DNA from: Prevotella sp.
Lineage (GTDB): Bacteria > Bacteroidota > Bacteroidia > Bacteroidales > Bacteroidaceae
Length of the DNA: 64,000 bases
Assembly: GCA_022773825.1 (NCBI GenBank)
Contig: JALFOF010000009.1
Location: 1-64,000 of the forward strand
Direction: 5' to 3'
Both the position numbers and the translations under genes were made by a program. Below the pieces are notes generated by a model. It saw only the letters and a list, made by a program, of their open reading frames with translations. It ran no database searches and was not told the origin of the DNA. Below are positions 1-8,538 of the stretch, one piece after another. Positions within the stretch are counted from its first letter, which is position 1, and each line of letters starts with the position of its first letter.

Positions 1-51
1 ACCTGCATCGACATATTTCAACTAACATAAACAACTTATTAAACCTATCTC

Positions 52-3000
52 ATGAAACGAAAACTACTAACAACAGCGTGCGCACTGTTGGCATTTGCTG
101 GCAGTAGCTATGCACAGGCAGATGGTGAATACTATCTGTACGACACAGGCACGAAGACATTCCTTACCCGAGGCGCAAACTATGGCACAAGGGCCGTCAC
201 TGACAAGCACGGAATGTTGCTCACATGGAACTCATCTGCCGGAACTATTACATTTAAGGACACTGACCTTCGGCTTTTTTCTACGGGTGATTCCCATATT
301 TATACAGACAACACCAGCAATAGCACGGGCTGGCGGTTCGTGGCCTCTAACGGCGGTTATTTACTTCAGTATGGGGCAAGCGGAAAGTATGTAGGGCACG
401 CGTCGGCAGATTCTGAGATTATCGACTTCGTTGACACCGAGGCAGCTGCTGTGGTTTGGCAGTTCAAGACAAAAGCCGAGCGTGATGCAATCATTGCGCA
501 AAACGTTTCCGATTATTATGCAAGCATAATATCTTCCACTGGTATGTCCGTGACGGCAGACAAGTTCGTGGAGACAATTAACGATGCTTCCATATTCGCA
601 ACTAAAGACATGACCAGCAGCATCGGCACGGCAACGTTTAGCGGCAACCGTGGCTCTTGGACATGGAATGAAGTTCGAAATGAGGAAAATGGTCAACCTG
701 CGTACGGAATAAACTTCGCTGAAGTATGGAATAGGAGAACAGGTTCATTCACCCAGACCATCAACGTGCCGAAGGGTATATATAAGGTAACAGTGAACGC
801 TCTTGAACGTAATGGCGGATATGAGAAATGTAATACGCTGGGCAATGCAGGCTATGAACTGACCACATCAACATTTGAAGCCAACGATGCATCAGTACCG
901 TTACAGTCATGGTACAGCGCACGTACAGGCAATAACGACCCAAACAATACGGGTCAGGCTGTAACGAAATTCAATGAGGGCAAATACCTTAACGAACTTT
1001 ATACATACGTTGGCGACGACGGTGTTTTGAACCTAAAGGTAAACATCCCGTCATGGGTAAACGACAGATGGGTAGTCTTCAATAACTTTACTTTGACCTA
1101 CTACACAGACCAAGTGTCTGAGAAAGAAGCTACCGCACTGCTCGCTTCTGTTCCGAGTGGAACTATGAACTCAGAGACCGCAGCGACCTTGGAAAGCGCG
1201 AAGGCAGCATTTGAGGCAGCCAAGACTATATCCAACTACAATGCCCTTACTTCTGCCATTACCGCAGCCAACGCTTCCATCGCAGGATATGCCAATCTGA
1301 AGGCTGCACTCGACAATGCCGCTACTCAAAAGGCTGCATACGAGAGTGGCAAGCCTACTTATACCGCAACCTTCGACACGAACATCGCTGCCATACAGAC
1401 TGCATACGATGCCGCTTCTGTTGCTGATGGCGACATCGACGCAAAGGTGGCAGAGGTGAATGCGGAAATTCTGAAGTTGATAAAGTCACAGTCAGTCATA
1501 GGGACAGACATCACAGCAGGTCTGCCCGGCGCAGACTCCAACACTTCAGTGGAAGGCTGGACACTCCAAACCTCCGCAACAAAGCATACTTTCCACCTCA
1601 ATACATGGTCAACAGAGACTGATGGTTCAGGTATGTTTAAGCCCTTCCTTGAATATTGGAGGAACGCAAATGAGGGGGCAGCACTCACTGACGCTACCAT
1701 AACATACGCGGCAACCGACCTCAATCCTAATGCCATTTACAAGGTAACGGCATTCATCCGCCAGTATGACGAGACGATAAGCCTCGGTGAGATAAATGGT
1801 GCTTCGCTCTTCGCGGGCGGCTATTCTGTTGACGCTTGCACGGGAACGGCTGCGACATGCAGTGACAAGCCGTTGAAGTACGGCACATACTCCATCGAAG
1901 GCAAGACCGACGCGGCGGGCAACCTCAACTTCGGCATCGCTATAAGTGGCGGCACGTTCAACTGGATAGCATGGAAGAACCTTACTGTAACCTATATGGG
2001 CGCAGCGGCTTCCACGGAAGAAATAGGGAAATTCAAGGCTGCCCTTGCTGATGGAGACCAGAAGGCGGCAAAGCTTGGCTTCGAGGCTGGTGAGTTCGCA
2101 CCATTCAATGGTCTCGCCGTTTACAAAGAGGCAAAGGCTGTGAACCTCGAGAGCACCGTGTCTTCAGCGACCATCACCGCTCTTACGGAAAAGCTCAACG
2201 CATGGACAGCCAATACGGTCGAGGTGAACGCAGTATATGACGGTACGTTCAAAGACCAGCCAGCGCAGGCTACGATCGATGATAATGTAGTGCTGCCAGG
2301 GTGGTACACCGTATCTGGAAACACACGCCAGATGTTCAAGGGCTCAGACTCAAAGGCGTGCCTTGCAGGCGCGGACGATGCGTCAGGTCTGTTTGTTCAT
2401 ACGGGAACATACCAGTACGGTACGATAGAGGGCTACACCATGCCGCTGAAAGCTGGGAAGGCTTACGTGGCTAAGGCTAAGTATTGCTCATGGGAAAATA
2501 ATTCAAACAATGGCTTCTCTCTGACAATCCTTAAGAATGGCACAACGGTAGCTACAAAGAGTTTCGATGCCAACAAGGCCATTGTCGAAGCCTCTGACGC
2601 TCTGAAGAGCGTGGAACTGCTCTTCAAAGCAGAGGAGGCTGGCGACTATGTGCTGCAAGTTACGGCAAGCGGCAACACCTTTATGACCGACTTCTACGTG
2701 GTTTCCGCTACGGCGGAGGAGCTTGCCATCTCCGAGACAGAGACTTATACGCCAGCGGAGAAGTATGCCAACGTGACGCTGACGAGAAGCTTCGCGGCTG
2801 GATGGAACGGCTTCGTAGTGCCGTTTGACATGACGATAGACGAGGTGAAGAGCGTCTTCGGCGCAACAGAGGTGAAGAAGTTTACGAGCATCACAACCTC
2901 CGCAGCTGGCGCGACGCTGAACTTTGAGGACGCTACGGAGGTGAGGGCAGGCGTGCCTGTGATGATAAAGGTGGCTGAGGCGACATCAAGCAAGGAGTAT

Positions 3001-3408
3001 AAGGTCAACGGCGTGTACCTGCCGGGTGCGGCTCTATCACCAGTGACCTGCTCTAACGGGGCTGGTGACGTGACCTATTCCTTCAAGGGAACATACGCCC
3101 CAGAGACAGTGAGCGGCCCGTTCACTCTGATACAGGGCGCGCACTTCTACAACTACAAAGAGGGTGAGAATGCGAAAGCTAACGCATTGCGCGCTTACTT
3201 CGCAAACGAGAGCATCGCCCCCGAATCCGCTTACGCGAAGGTAGCAGCCTTCTACTTTGGCGGTGGCAATCCTACAAGTGTGATTTCTGCCGCTGAGGCT
3301 GCCGATGGCGCGGCGCAGGAGGGTATGAAGGACTTGCTCGGCCGTGAGGTGAAGACCGCCGTAAAGGGTGGCGTATATATCAAGAACGGGACTAAGTTTT
3401 TACGGTAA
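52..3408 (+). CDS. Large secreted/surface protein, possible T9SS cargo
   Basis: The 1118-residue product starts with a clear signal peptide (MKRKLLTTACALLAFAGSSYAQA, cleaved near residue 22), so it should be exported. I do not recognise a catalytic domain. Residues about 360-480 are an alanine-rich helical stretch resembling FIVAR-type surface modules (repeated patterns such as SAKAAFEAAKT). The flanking regions are Thr/Gly/Asn-rich and look like beta-sandwich modules. The last 30 residues (LLGREVKTAVKGG, then VYIKNGTKFLR) resemble the short sorting tails of Bacteroidales secreted proteins, and the PL1 lyase at 59123 ends in a similar way. A binding or adhesin role is inference. A hairpin and a small peptide gene follow. 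Confidence 0.7.
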   Translation: MKRKLLTTACALLAFAGSSYAQADGEYYLYDTGTKTFLTRGANYGTRAVTDKHGMLLTWNSSAGTITFKDTDLRLFSTGDSHIYTDNTSNSTGWRFVASNGGYLLQYGASGKYVGHASADSEIIDFVDTEAAAVVWQFKTKAERDAIIAQNVSDYYASIISSTGMSVTADKFVETINDASIFATKDMTSSIGTATFSGNRGSWTWNEVRNEENGQPAYGINFAEVWNRRTGSFTQTINVPKGIYKVTVNALERNGGYEKCNTLGNAGYELTTSTFEANDASVPLQSWYSARTGNNDPNNTGQAVTKFNEGKYLNELYTYVGDDGVLNLKVNIPSWVNDRWVVFNNFTLTYYTDQVSEKEATALLASVPSGTMNSETAATLESAKAAFEAAKTISNYNALTSAITAANASIAGYANLKAALDNAATQKAAYESGKPTYTATFDTNIAAIQTAYDAASVADGDIDAKVAEVNAEILKLIKSQSVIGTDITAGLPGADSNTSVEGWTLQTSATKHTFHLNTWSTETDGSGMFKPFLEYWRNANEGAALTDATITYAATDLNPNAIYKVTAFIRQYDETISLGEINGASLFAGGYSVDACTGTAATCSDKPLKYGTYSIEGKTDAAGNLNFGIAISGGTFNWIAWKNLTVTYMGAAASTEEIGKFKAALADGDQKAAKLGFEAGEFAPFNGLAVYKEAKAVNLESTVSSATITALTEKLNAWTANTVEVNAVYDGTFKDQPAQATIDDNVVLPGWYTVSGNTRQMFKGSDSKACLAGADDASGLFVHTGTYQYGTIEGYTMPLKAGKAYVAKAKYCSWENNSNNGFSLTILKNGTTVATKSFDANKAIVEASDALKSVELLFKAEEAGDYVLQVTASGNTFMTDFYVVSATAEELAISETETYTPAEKYANVTLTRSFAAGWNGFVVPFDMTIDEVKSVFGATEVKKFTSITTSAAGATLNFEDATEVRAGVPVMIKVAEATSSKEYKVNGVYLPGAALSPVTCSNGAGDVTYSFKGTYAPETVSGPFTLIQGAHFYNYKEGENAKANALRAYFANESIAPESAYAKVAAFYFGGGNPTSVISAAEAADGAAQEGMKDLLGREVKTAVKGGVYIKNGTKFLR

Positions 3409-3438
3409 GTAAAATTTAGTTGTATATTAAATTCACTC

Positions 3439-3480
3439 GCCGTACCTCCGCCGGGTGCCACATACTTGGCGGAGGGCGGC
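3439..3480 (+). promoter_or_regulatory. Hairpin between the secreted protein and the small peptide gene
   Basis: CCTCCGCC (3445-3452) pairs with GGCGGAGG (3468-3475), extended by GCCG/CGGC. Only a weak T-run (ACTTTT) follows, so it may be a partial terminator or attenuator, or protect the upstream mRNA 3' end. Confidence 0.45.
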
Positions 3481-3510
3481 ACTTTTAAGGACAAAAAAAC
3501 GAAAAGAGAT

Positions 3511-3690
3511 ATGAAAAATGAATACGTTTCACCTCGCATCGAGGTGATGGACATGAATGTAAGAATGGTGAACATCTGCAATTCCATAACAGGCACTTCC
3601 GGTCTCGGCGATGATATTACAGGGAGTTCCGACAAGCCGACGAGTTTCTCAAAGTTCGGCAATATCTGGGTTGACGATGAAGAGTATTAA
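3511..3690 (+). CDS. Small peptide of unknown function (59 aa)
   Basis: I choose the second in-frame ATG (MKNEYVSPRIEV); the ORF-track start at 3466 lies inside the upstream hairpin. The 59-residue product begins with a basic KxEYxxPxIEV pattern, has a single Cys in MVNICNSITGT, then a Gly/Ser/Asp stretch, and ends in acidic WVDDEEY. From memory, short genes of this general form (MKK-x-Y-x-x-P) occur near Prevotella/Bacteroides surface proteins, but I know no function. No signal peptide or TM segment is evident. It is followed at once by a strong terminator, so it is probably the last gene of the transcript from the 1118-aa gene or has its own transcript. Confidence 0.55.
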   Translation: MKNEYVSPRIEVMDMNVRMVNICNSITGTSGLGDDITGSSDKPTSFSKFGNIWVDDEEY

Positions 3691-3698
3691 AGATAACA

Positions 3699-3736
3699 AA
3701 ACAAAGAGTGCGGCACCACTGCCGCACTCTTTGTTT
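3699..3736. terminator. Bidirectional intrinsic terminator
   Basis: Perfect 17-bp inverted repeat (AAACAAAGAGTGCGGCA, loop CCAC, then its complement) with A-run and T-run flanks. It lies between the small peptide gene (+) and the convergent symporter gene (-), so it can serve both. Confidence 0.9.
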
Positions 3737-3791
3737 ATCTCATATAGGCATGGCATATTGCAGCGCATTGCCCGGGCTATCGTCGTCCACT

Positions 3792-5141
3792 TTATATCAC
3801 GTCAAAGCGGTTGAGGATTATTGTCGCTATGCAGGCAGGGACGAAGAAGCGCACGAGGAAGAAGAATATGCGCAGCACCCAAGGGCGCAGGCTGTAGCGT
3901 CCGCCGCTGGTAAGTTCCTCCGTTATGGTGGCATGAGGCATGCGCCAGCCTACAAGCAGCGAGGTGACAAAGGCGCCGAAGGGCAGCAGTATGTTGGAGG
4001 TCAGCGCATCGAAGTTGTCGAACAGCGTGCTGCCGAAGAAGCCCATGGGGCAGGGTCCCATGGAGAGCGCGCTCAATATGCCTATGACGCAGCAGAAAGC
4101 CGTGACGATGCACGCTGCCTTGCGGCGCGTGGTCTTCAGCTCTTCCGACAGCAGTGAGGTGCCTATCTCGTGCATGGAGATGGTGGAGGTGAGGGCGGCA
4201 AGGGTGAGGAGGGCGAAGAAAACTATCGACACCACGTAGGCAACGGCGTGGGGGAAGGCAAGCTGGAAGACGTAGGGGAGCGTCTGGAAGATGAGGCTCG
4301 GACCGGCGTCGGGGCGCAGTCCCACGGCGAAGGCGGCGGGGAAAATCATAAGTCCCGCCATGATGGCAACGCCGCAGTCGATGCCTGCTATCTGTATGGA
4401 CGACTTGAAGAGGCTCGCCTCCTTCTTGAAATAGGCGGCGTAGGTGCACAGACACGCCGTGCCGAGGCTGAGAGAGAAGAAGGACTGCCCTATTGCCTCG
4501 TACATCACGTCGGCTGTTATCTTGGAGAAATCGGGGTGGAAGAGGAACGCTATGCCCTTCATGGCACCGGGGAGGGAGCAGGAGGCGCAGATGAGGAGCA
4601 GCATAAGGACGAAGAGCAGGGGCATCATGGCTTTCGATGCCTTCTCTATGCCACGCTGCACGCCGCGTATCACTATGGCATGGGTGCAGAAGATGAACAG
4701 CACACTGATGAGTGATGGCTGCCAGGGGTGGCTGACAAGGGCGTTGAACTCTGACTCGATGAAGGTTTTGTCGCCGAGGACATTGTCGCCGATGGCTTGA
4801 AAGAGGTAGAAAAAGCACCATCCTGCCACCACGCTGTAGAAGCCGAGGATGATGGCGGAGCACAGCATGCCGATGCCGCCGACCATGCCCCAGAGGCGGT
4901 TGCCACCAGCTTTGGCGTAGGAGTGCATGGCGTTGCCGCCGCCACTGCGTCCCACGAGGAACTCGCTGAGCATTCCGGGGAGACCGAGGAGCAGCGTGAA
5001 GAGTACGTAAACGAGGATGAAGGCGGCACCACCGTTCTCGCCTGTGGTGGTGGGGAAACGCCAGATGTTGCCCAGACCGACGGCGGAACCAGCGGTGGCG
5101 AGTATCATACCGAGCTTTGAACCAAAGTTGACTTGAGACAT
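3792..5141 (-). CDS. Neurotransmitter:sodium symporter (NSS) family transporter
   Basis: This 449-residue polytopic membrane protein has the NSS hallmark in its first helix (AGSAVGLGNIWRFP), where Na+ and substrate bind in LeuT-fold transporters. About eleven to twelve hydrophobic helices follow, with the conserved LGLPGMLSEFLVGR segment after helix 2. Length fits bacterial NSS proteins. It should take up an amino acid or similar small substrate with Na+; the substrate cannot be read from the sequence. It is monocistronic, convergent with the small peptide gene, and divergent from the polysaccharide operon. Its 5' leader carries the duplicated 48-nt element. Confidence 0.9.
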   Translation of the reverse strand: MSQVNFGSKLGMILATAGSAVGLGNIWRFPTTTGENGGAAFILVYVLFTLLLGLPGMLSEFLVGRSGGGNAMHSYAKAGGNRLWGMVGGIGMLCSAIILGFYSVVAGWCFFYLFQAIGDNVLGDKTFIESEFNALVSHPWQPSLISVLFIFCTHAIVIRGVQRGIEKASKAMMPLLFVLMLLLICASCSLPGAMKGIAFLFHPDFSKITADVMYEAIGQSFFSLSLGTACLCTYAAYFKKEASLFKSSIQIAGIDCGVAIMAGLMIFPAAFAVGLRPDAGPSLIFQTLPYVFQLAFPHAVAYVVSIVFFALLTLAALTSTISMHEIGTSLLSEELKTTRRKAACIVTAFCCVIGILSALSMGPCPMGFFGSTLFDNFDALTSNILLPFGAFVTSLLVGWRMPHATITEELTSGGRYSLRPWVLRIFFFLVRFFVPACIATIILNRFDVI

Positions 5142-5408
5142 TTTTTCTTGAGGTTAGGAGGTTGGAGGTGTGAGGTTAGGAGGTTGTTGGTTTGAGGTTC
5201 TTGCCTGTGGCAAGCGACCAGAGGTCGAGCGGTGGGGGCTTTTGGTTTGAGGTTCTTGCCTGTGGCAAGCGACCAGAGGTCGAGCGGTGAGTTTTTTGCC
5301 TGCGACAATCGACCGAAAGACCTCCAACCTAAGACCAAAAGACCTCCAACCTCCCACCTACGACCTAAAACCTCTAAAACAACCTCCACTCTTTTTTCTT
5401 CCTTTTTC
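5142..5408. repeat. Repeat-filled spacer with two direct 48-nt copies
   Basis: Two identical 48-nt copies (5187-5234 and 5242-5289, period 55) contain GGTTCTTGCCTGTGGCAAGC. They are embedded in GAGGTTAGGAGG-type tracts, the reverse complement of the CCTCCAACCT family seen at 25.3 kb. A decayed third copy follows at about 5295 (TTTTTTGCCTGCGACAATCG). No credible gene is present; the ORF-track entries here are repeat-encoded. Confidence 0.85.
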
Positions 5409-5441
5409 TTTGCAAAATTACAAAAAATAGTTTAACTTTGC
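5409..5441 (+). promoter_or_regulatory. Bacteroidetes promoter of the polysaccharide operon
   Basis: TTTG (5409-5412), a 20-nt spacer, then TAACTTTGC (5433-5441) matches the Bacteroidetes -33/-7 consensus. It overlaps the ORF-track start at 5438, which supports the downstream ATG at 5489 for the VanZ-like gene. Confidence 0.85.
5412..5420 (-). promoter_or_regulatory. Possible -7 box for the symporter gene, overlapping the divergent promoter
   Basis: On the minus strand this reads TAATTTTGC, a good -7 box. The expected -33 position reads TGTG, a weak match. It overlaps the -33 box of the plus-strand promoter. Confidence 0.45.
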
Positions 5442-5488
5442 ACACGAAAGGAATAGAAAAAGCATACACAGCAGTGAAAATAAACAAA

Positions 5489-5857
5489 ATGTTCCGTTAT
5501 CCCCTTAGTGTAATCACGGCGCTGGCGATATGGGTGGTATGTATGATACCCATTCCGGAGACACCTCTTGACGATGTCAGCTTCATTGATAAATGGACAC
5601 ATTTCGTGATGTACGGCACGCTTACCGCCGTGATATGGGTGGAATACGCCCTTCGTCACAAGGTGGTGGCATGGCGCAGGCTGACAGCTCTCGGCGTTGT
5701 ACTGCCCGTGGTGATGGGTTGCGCGGTGGAACTGGCGCAGGCTTATCTCACCACCTGCCGCTCGGGTGACTGGATTGACGCCCTCTGCAATGCGATGGGC
5801 GTGCTTCTCGGCGCGGCGATAGGGGGCAGTGTGATATGTTACAGACAACGCGGATGA
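5489..5857 (+). CDS. VanZ-like small membrane protein
   Basis: From ATG 5489 (MFRYPLSVIT) the product is 122 residues with about four hydrophobic helices and the VanZ-family pattern of a conserved DKWTHFVMYG segment followed by an E-L-x-Q motif (CAVELAQAYLT) and a DWIDALCNAMGVLLG segment. Family members are membrane proteins of unclear biochemistry, often next to envelope and polysaccharide genes. The ORF-track start (5438) falls inside the promoter and is rejected. The stop overlaps the next start as ATGA, so it is translationally coupled as first gene of the polysaccharide operon. Confidence 0.8.
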   Translation: MFRYPLSVITALAIWVVCMIPIPETPLDDVSFIDKWTHFVMYGTLTAVIWVEYALRHKVVAWRRLTALGVVLPVVMGCAVELAQAYLTTCRSGDWIDALCNAMGVLLGAAIGGSVICYRQRG

Positions 5858-7071
5858 AGGTATTGGTATTGACAACATTCGCCCATACGGGTGGCGCGGC
5901 GATAGCGGCGCAGCGACTTGTCCACGCACTGCGAGGCAGCGGCGTGGAGACAACGGTGCTGTCGCGCCGTAACATCTCCTTGCCTTTCTGGAAGGAGAAG
6001 TGGGGCGGCGTGCCGTTCCTTATGGAGCGGTTGCGCATCTTCCTCGCCAACGGCATGAGCCGCCGCAACCTTTTCGCGGTGGACACCGCCTGTTGCGGCG
6101 ACGACGTGACGCGGACGGCGGAGTACAAAGAGGCTGATGTGATACACCTGCACTGGATAAACCAAGGCTTTATCTCGCTGAATGTGCTGCGGAAGATACT
6201 CCGTAGCGGCAAGAGGGTGGTATGGACGATGCACGACCAGTGGGCCACAACGGGCGTATGCCATTACAGTGACGGCTGCCTGCGATACGAAACGGGGTGT
6301 CACCACTGTCCGTTGCTGCCGGGAAAAGGTGGCAACGACCTCGCAGCAACGGCGTTCCGTAAGAAGCAAGAGCTATACGCTGAGGGCGCGATAACGTTCG
6401 TGGCGTGCAGCGAATGGCTCGCCGGCATAGCGCGAAGCAGTGCCCTCGGCAGGGGACAGGAGATACTGTCGATACCCAATGCCATAGACAGCAGCGTGTT
6501 CAAACCAATGGAGCGGAAGGCGGCGCGGGAGCTGCTGGGACTGAAGAGGGACGCGGTGCTGATACTCTTCGGTTGCCAGAAGGTGACGGATAAGCGCAAA
6601 GGACTGGACTACCTCATAGAGGCGGTGAGGGAATTGCCGGGCATCGGCGTGGTACTCGTGGGCGGTAGCGCGGCGAAGACGGAGCCGCTGATGCCGCAAG
6701 GCGTGGAGGTGACGTGCATAGGGCAGGTGAGCGACACGGCGAGGATGGCGATGCTGTATGCCGCAGTGGATGCCTTCGTGACGCCCTCGTTGCAGGACAA
6801 CCTGCCAAACACCATAATGGAGGCGATGGCCTGCGGCACTCCCTGCGTGGGATTTAACGTGGGTGGCATACCAGAGATGATAGACCACCGCGTGAACGGA
6901 TACGTGGCGAGCTACAAAGACGCGCGCAGTCTGGCGGAAGGAATAAGATATGTTACGGCGGAAGCAAACGCACCGCGACTGGCTGAGGCGGCGAGAGAGA
7001 AGGTTATGAGATGCTACAGCGAGAAGGCTGTGGCGGAAAGATACATGGAGGTGTACCGGAAGAAAGGATGA
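5854..7071 (+). CDS. Glycosyltransferase family 4-like protein
   Basis: Starting at the ATGA overlap (MKVLVLTTFAHTGG), the 405-residue product has a GT-B fold signature: an N-terminal Gly-rich strand-turn for the acceptor domain (THTGGAAIAAQRL-like) and a C-terminal GT1/GT4 donor-binding segment around residues 300-340 (VDAFVTPSLQDNLPNTIMEAMACGTPCVGF, here described only by its ends). The E of the ..NTIMEAMACG.. motif is the usual nucleotide-sugar contact. It should transfer a sugar from a nucleotide donor during surface glycan assembly. It lies between the VanZ-like and first DUF6080-like genes with overlapping stop/start codons. Confidence 0.85.
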   Translation: MKVLVLTTFAHTGGAAIAAQRLVHALRGSGVETTVLSRRNISLPFWKEKWGGVPFLMERLRIFLANGMSRRNLFAVDTACCGDDVTRTAEYKEADVIHLHWINQGFISLNVLRKILRSGKRVVWTMHDQWATTGVCHYSDGCLRYETGCHHCPLLPGKGGNDLAATAFRKKQELYAEGAITFVACSEWLAGIARSSALGRGQEILSIPNAIDSSVFKPMERKAARELLGLKRDAVLILFGCQKVTDKRKGLDYLIEAVRELPGIGVVLVGGSAAKTEPLMPQGVEVTCIGQVSDTARMAMLYAAVDAFVTPSLQDNLPNTIMEAMACGTPCVGFNVGGIPEMIDHRVNGYVASYKDARSLAEGIRYVTAEANAPRLAEAAREKVMRCYSEKAVAERYMEVYRKKG

Positions 7072-8531
7072 CGAATATGTGGAAGCGTATAATAAACATA
7101 GCGCAGCTGCGGCGGGAGGAACGTAAACCCGTGGCGGTGGCAGCCCTTTTTTTCACGCTGCTCAACGCTATCAATGTTTGTGCCTACTGGGATGCCTTCA
7201 GCGTTCCTGCGGAAAACTACCATAAACTGTTTGTGCGCACCTACATGGTGTCGGGCTTTGACCCGCTGACATACGTGGTAATATCCGACTGGTTCCCCAG
7301 TTATAACATCTTCCGGCACCCTTTGCTGGCATTCTTCATGTGGCCCTTCTACCTTATTAACCAAGGGTTGATGTGGCTTACGGGCATGAACTTCGCCGCG
7401 GTGCTTACGGCATTGATACTCGTGGTCTGCTCCACCTACTCCTTTGTGTTCCTCTATCGCATACTGAGGAACGTCATCGGGCTGGGATATTGGCAGACAC
7501 TGGCACTGGCGGCACTGTATTTCTCCTTCGGTTTCATAATGCTTCCCTGCATGGCTCCCGACCATTTCGTGATGTCGCAGTGCTGCCTGCTGCTGACGAT
7601 ATGGCTCGGTGGCGAGAAGTTGAAGCGTGGTTCCGCGCTCAATATGTGGCAGACCATAGCCCTTTTCGCCCTCACTGCCGGCATTTCCCTTAACAACGGA
7701 CTGAAGGTTTTCCTTGCCGCCATGGTGACAAGGCGCCATAGGTTCTTCAAATGGCGATACTTATTGCTGGCTGTTGTGTTGCCCTCAGCGGTGATGTGGG
7801 GCATCGCTAAGTGGGAATACAAGACGTGGCAGTGGCCCAAAGAGGTGGCGCGAAGCGAGGTAAAGGCGCGTAAGGACAGGGAATATACGGCGAAGCTGCG
7901 CCGTGAGGTGACTGATACCATTGCGCGCAAGGACAGCACCGCCATAGAGAAAGCGGTGAAACGCATAAAACAACAGCGCGCGGTGGCGAAGTATCGGGCA
8001 GACCATAAGAAGATATGGCATAGGAATACGGGCAAGCCAATAGCGAAAGGGGAGTTCATGAACTGGACTGACAAGACGACACCGCGCCTCGATACTGCCG
8101 TGGAGAACCTCTTTGGCGAGGGAATACAGTTGCACCGCGACCATGCCCTTGGCGATGTGCTGCGCAACAGACCCGTCATGGTGAGGTACAGCGGGGCGTG
8201 GAAATACGCCAATTACGGCGTGGAGGCGGTGCTGATGCTGCTCTTTGCCGCTGGGATATGGTGCGGAAGACGTGAGCTGTTCCTATGGACGGCAATGTCA
8301 TTCTTTGGCATGGACATGGCTCTGCACATGGGATTGGGCTTCGGAATAAATGAGGTTTACATCATGTCGGCGCACTATCTCTTCGTACTACCTATCGCAA
8401 TGGCATATATAATAAGGAAAAACGAGAGTGAGGCATGGGCAAAGCGTGGCGTTACGGCACTGATTTCGCTGCTCGCCCTGTGGTGCCTCGTGTGGAACAT
8501 GACAGTAATAGTCGGCTATTTCGCGTCTTAA
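7068..8531 (+). CDS. Polytopic membrane protein, DUF6080-like (paralog 1)
   Basis: The 487-residue protein starts at the ATGA overlap with the glycosyltransferase gene (MTNMWKRIINIAQ). It has about eight to ten hydrophobic segments and a soluble charged stretch around residues 255-330. It matches my memory of DUF6080 proteins in Bacteroidetes, whose biochemistry is unknown. It shares with the next gene the blocks SGFDxxTYxxIS, FRHPLLAxxMWP, a PDH motif and VENxFGEG. Position in the operon suggests a role in glycan assembly or export, possibly a polyprenyl-linked sugar transferase-like step, but that is inference. Confidence 0.7.
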   Translation: MTNMWKRIINIAQLRREERKPVAVAALFFTLLNAINVCAYWDAFSVPAENYHKLFVRTYMVSGFDPLTYVVISDWFPSYNIFRHPLLAFFMWPFYLINQGLMWLTGMNFAAVLTALILVVCSTYSFVFLYRILRNVIGLGYWQTLALAALYFSFGFIMLPCMAPDHFVMSQCCLLLTIWLGGEKLKRGSALNMWQTIALFALTAGISLNNGLKVFLAAMVTRRHRFFKWRYLLLAVVLPSAVMWGIAKWEYKTWQWPKEVARSEVKARKDREYTAKLRREVTDTIARKDSTAIEKAVKRIKQQRAVAKYRADHKKIWHRNTGKPIAKGEFMNWTDKTTPRLDTAVENLFGEGIQLHRDHALGDVLRNRPVMVRYSGAWKYANYGVEAVLMLLFAAGIWCGRRELFLWTAMSFFGMDMALHMGLGFGINEVYIMSAHYLFVLPIAMAYIIRKNESEAWAKRGVTALISLLALWCLVWNMTVIVGYFAS

Positions 8532-8538
8532 AAGACAA

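Noticed and set aside
3802-4863. 353-aa minus-strand ORF and several plus-strand ORFs over the symporter
   Set aside because: Shadows of the NSS gene; Arg/His/Pro-rich and without motifs.
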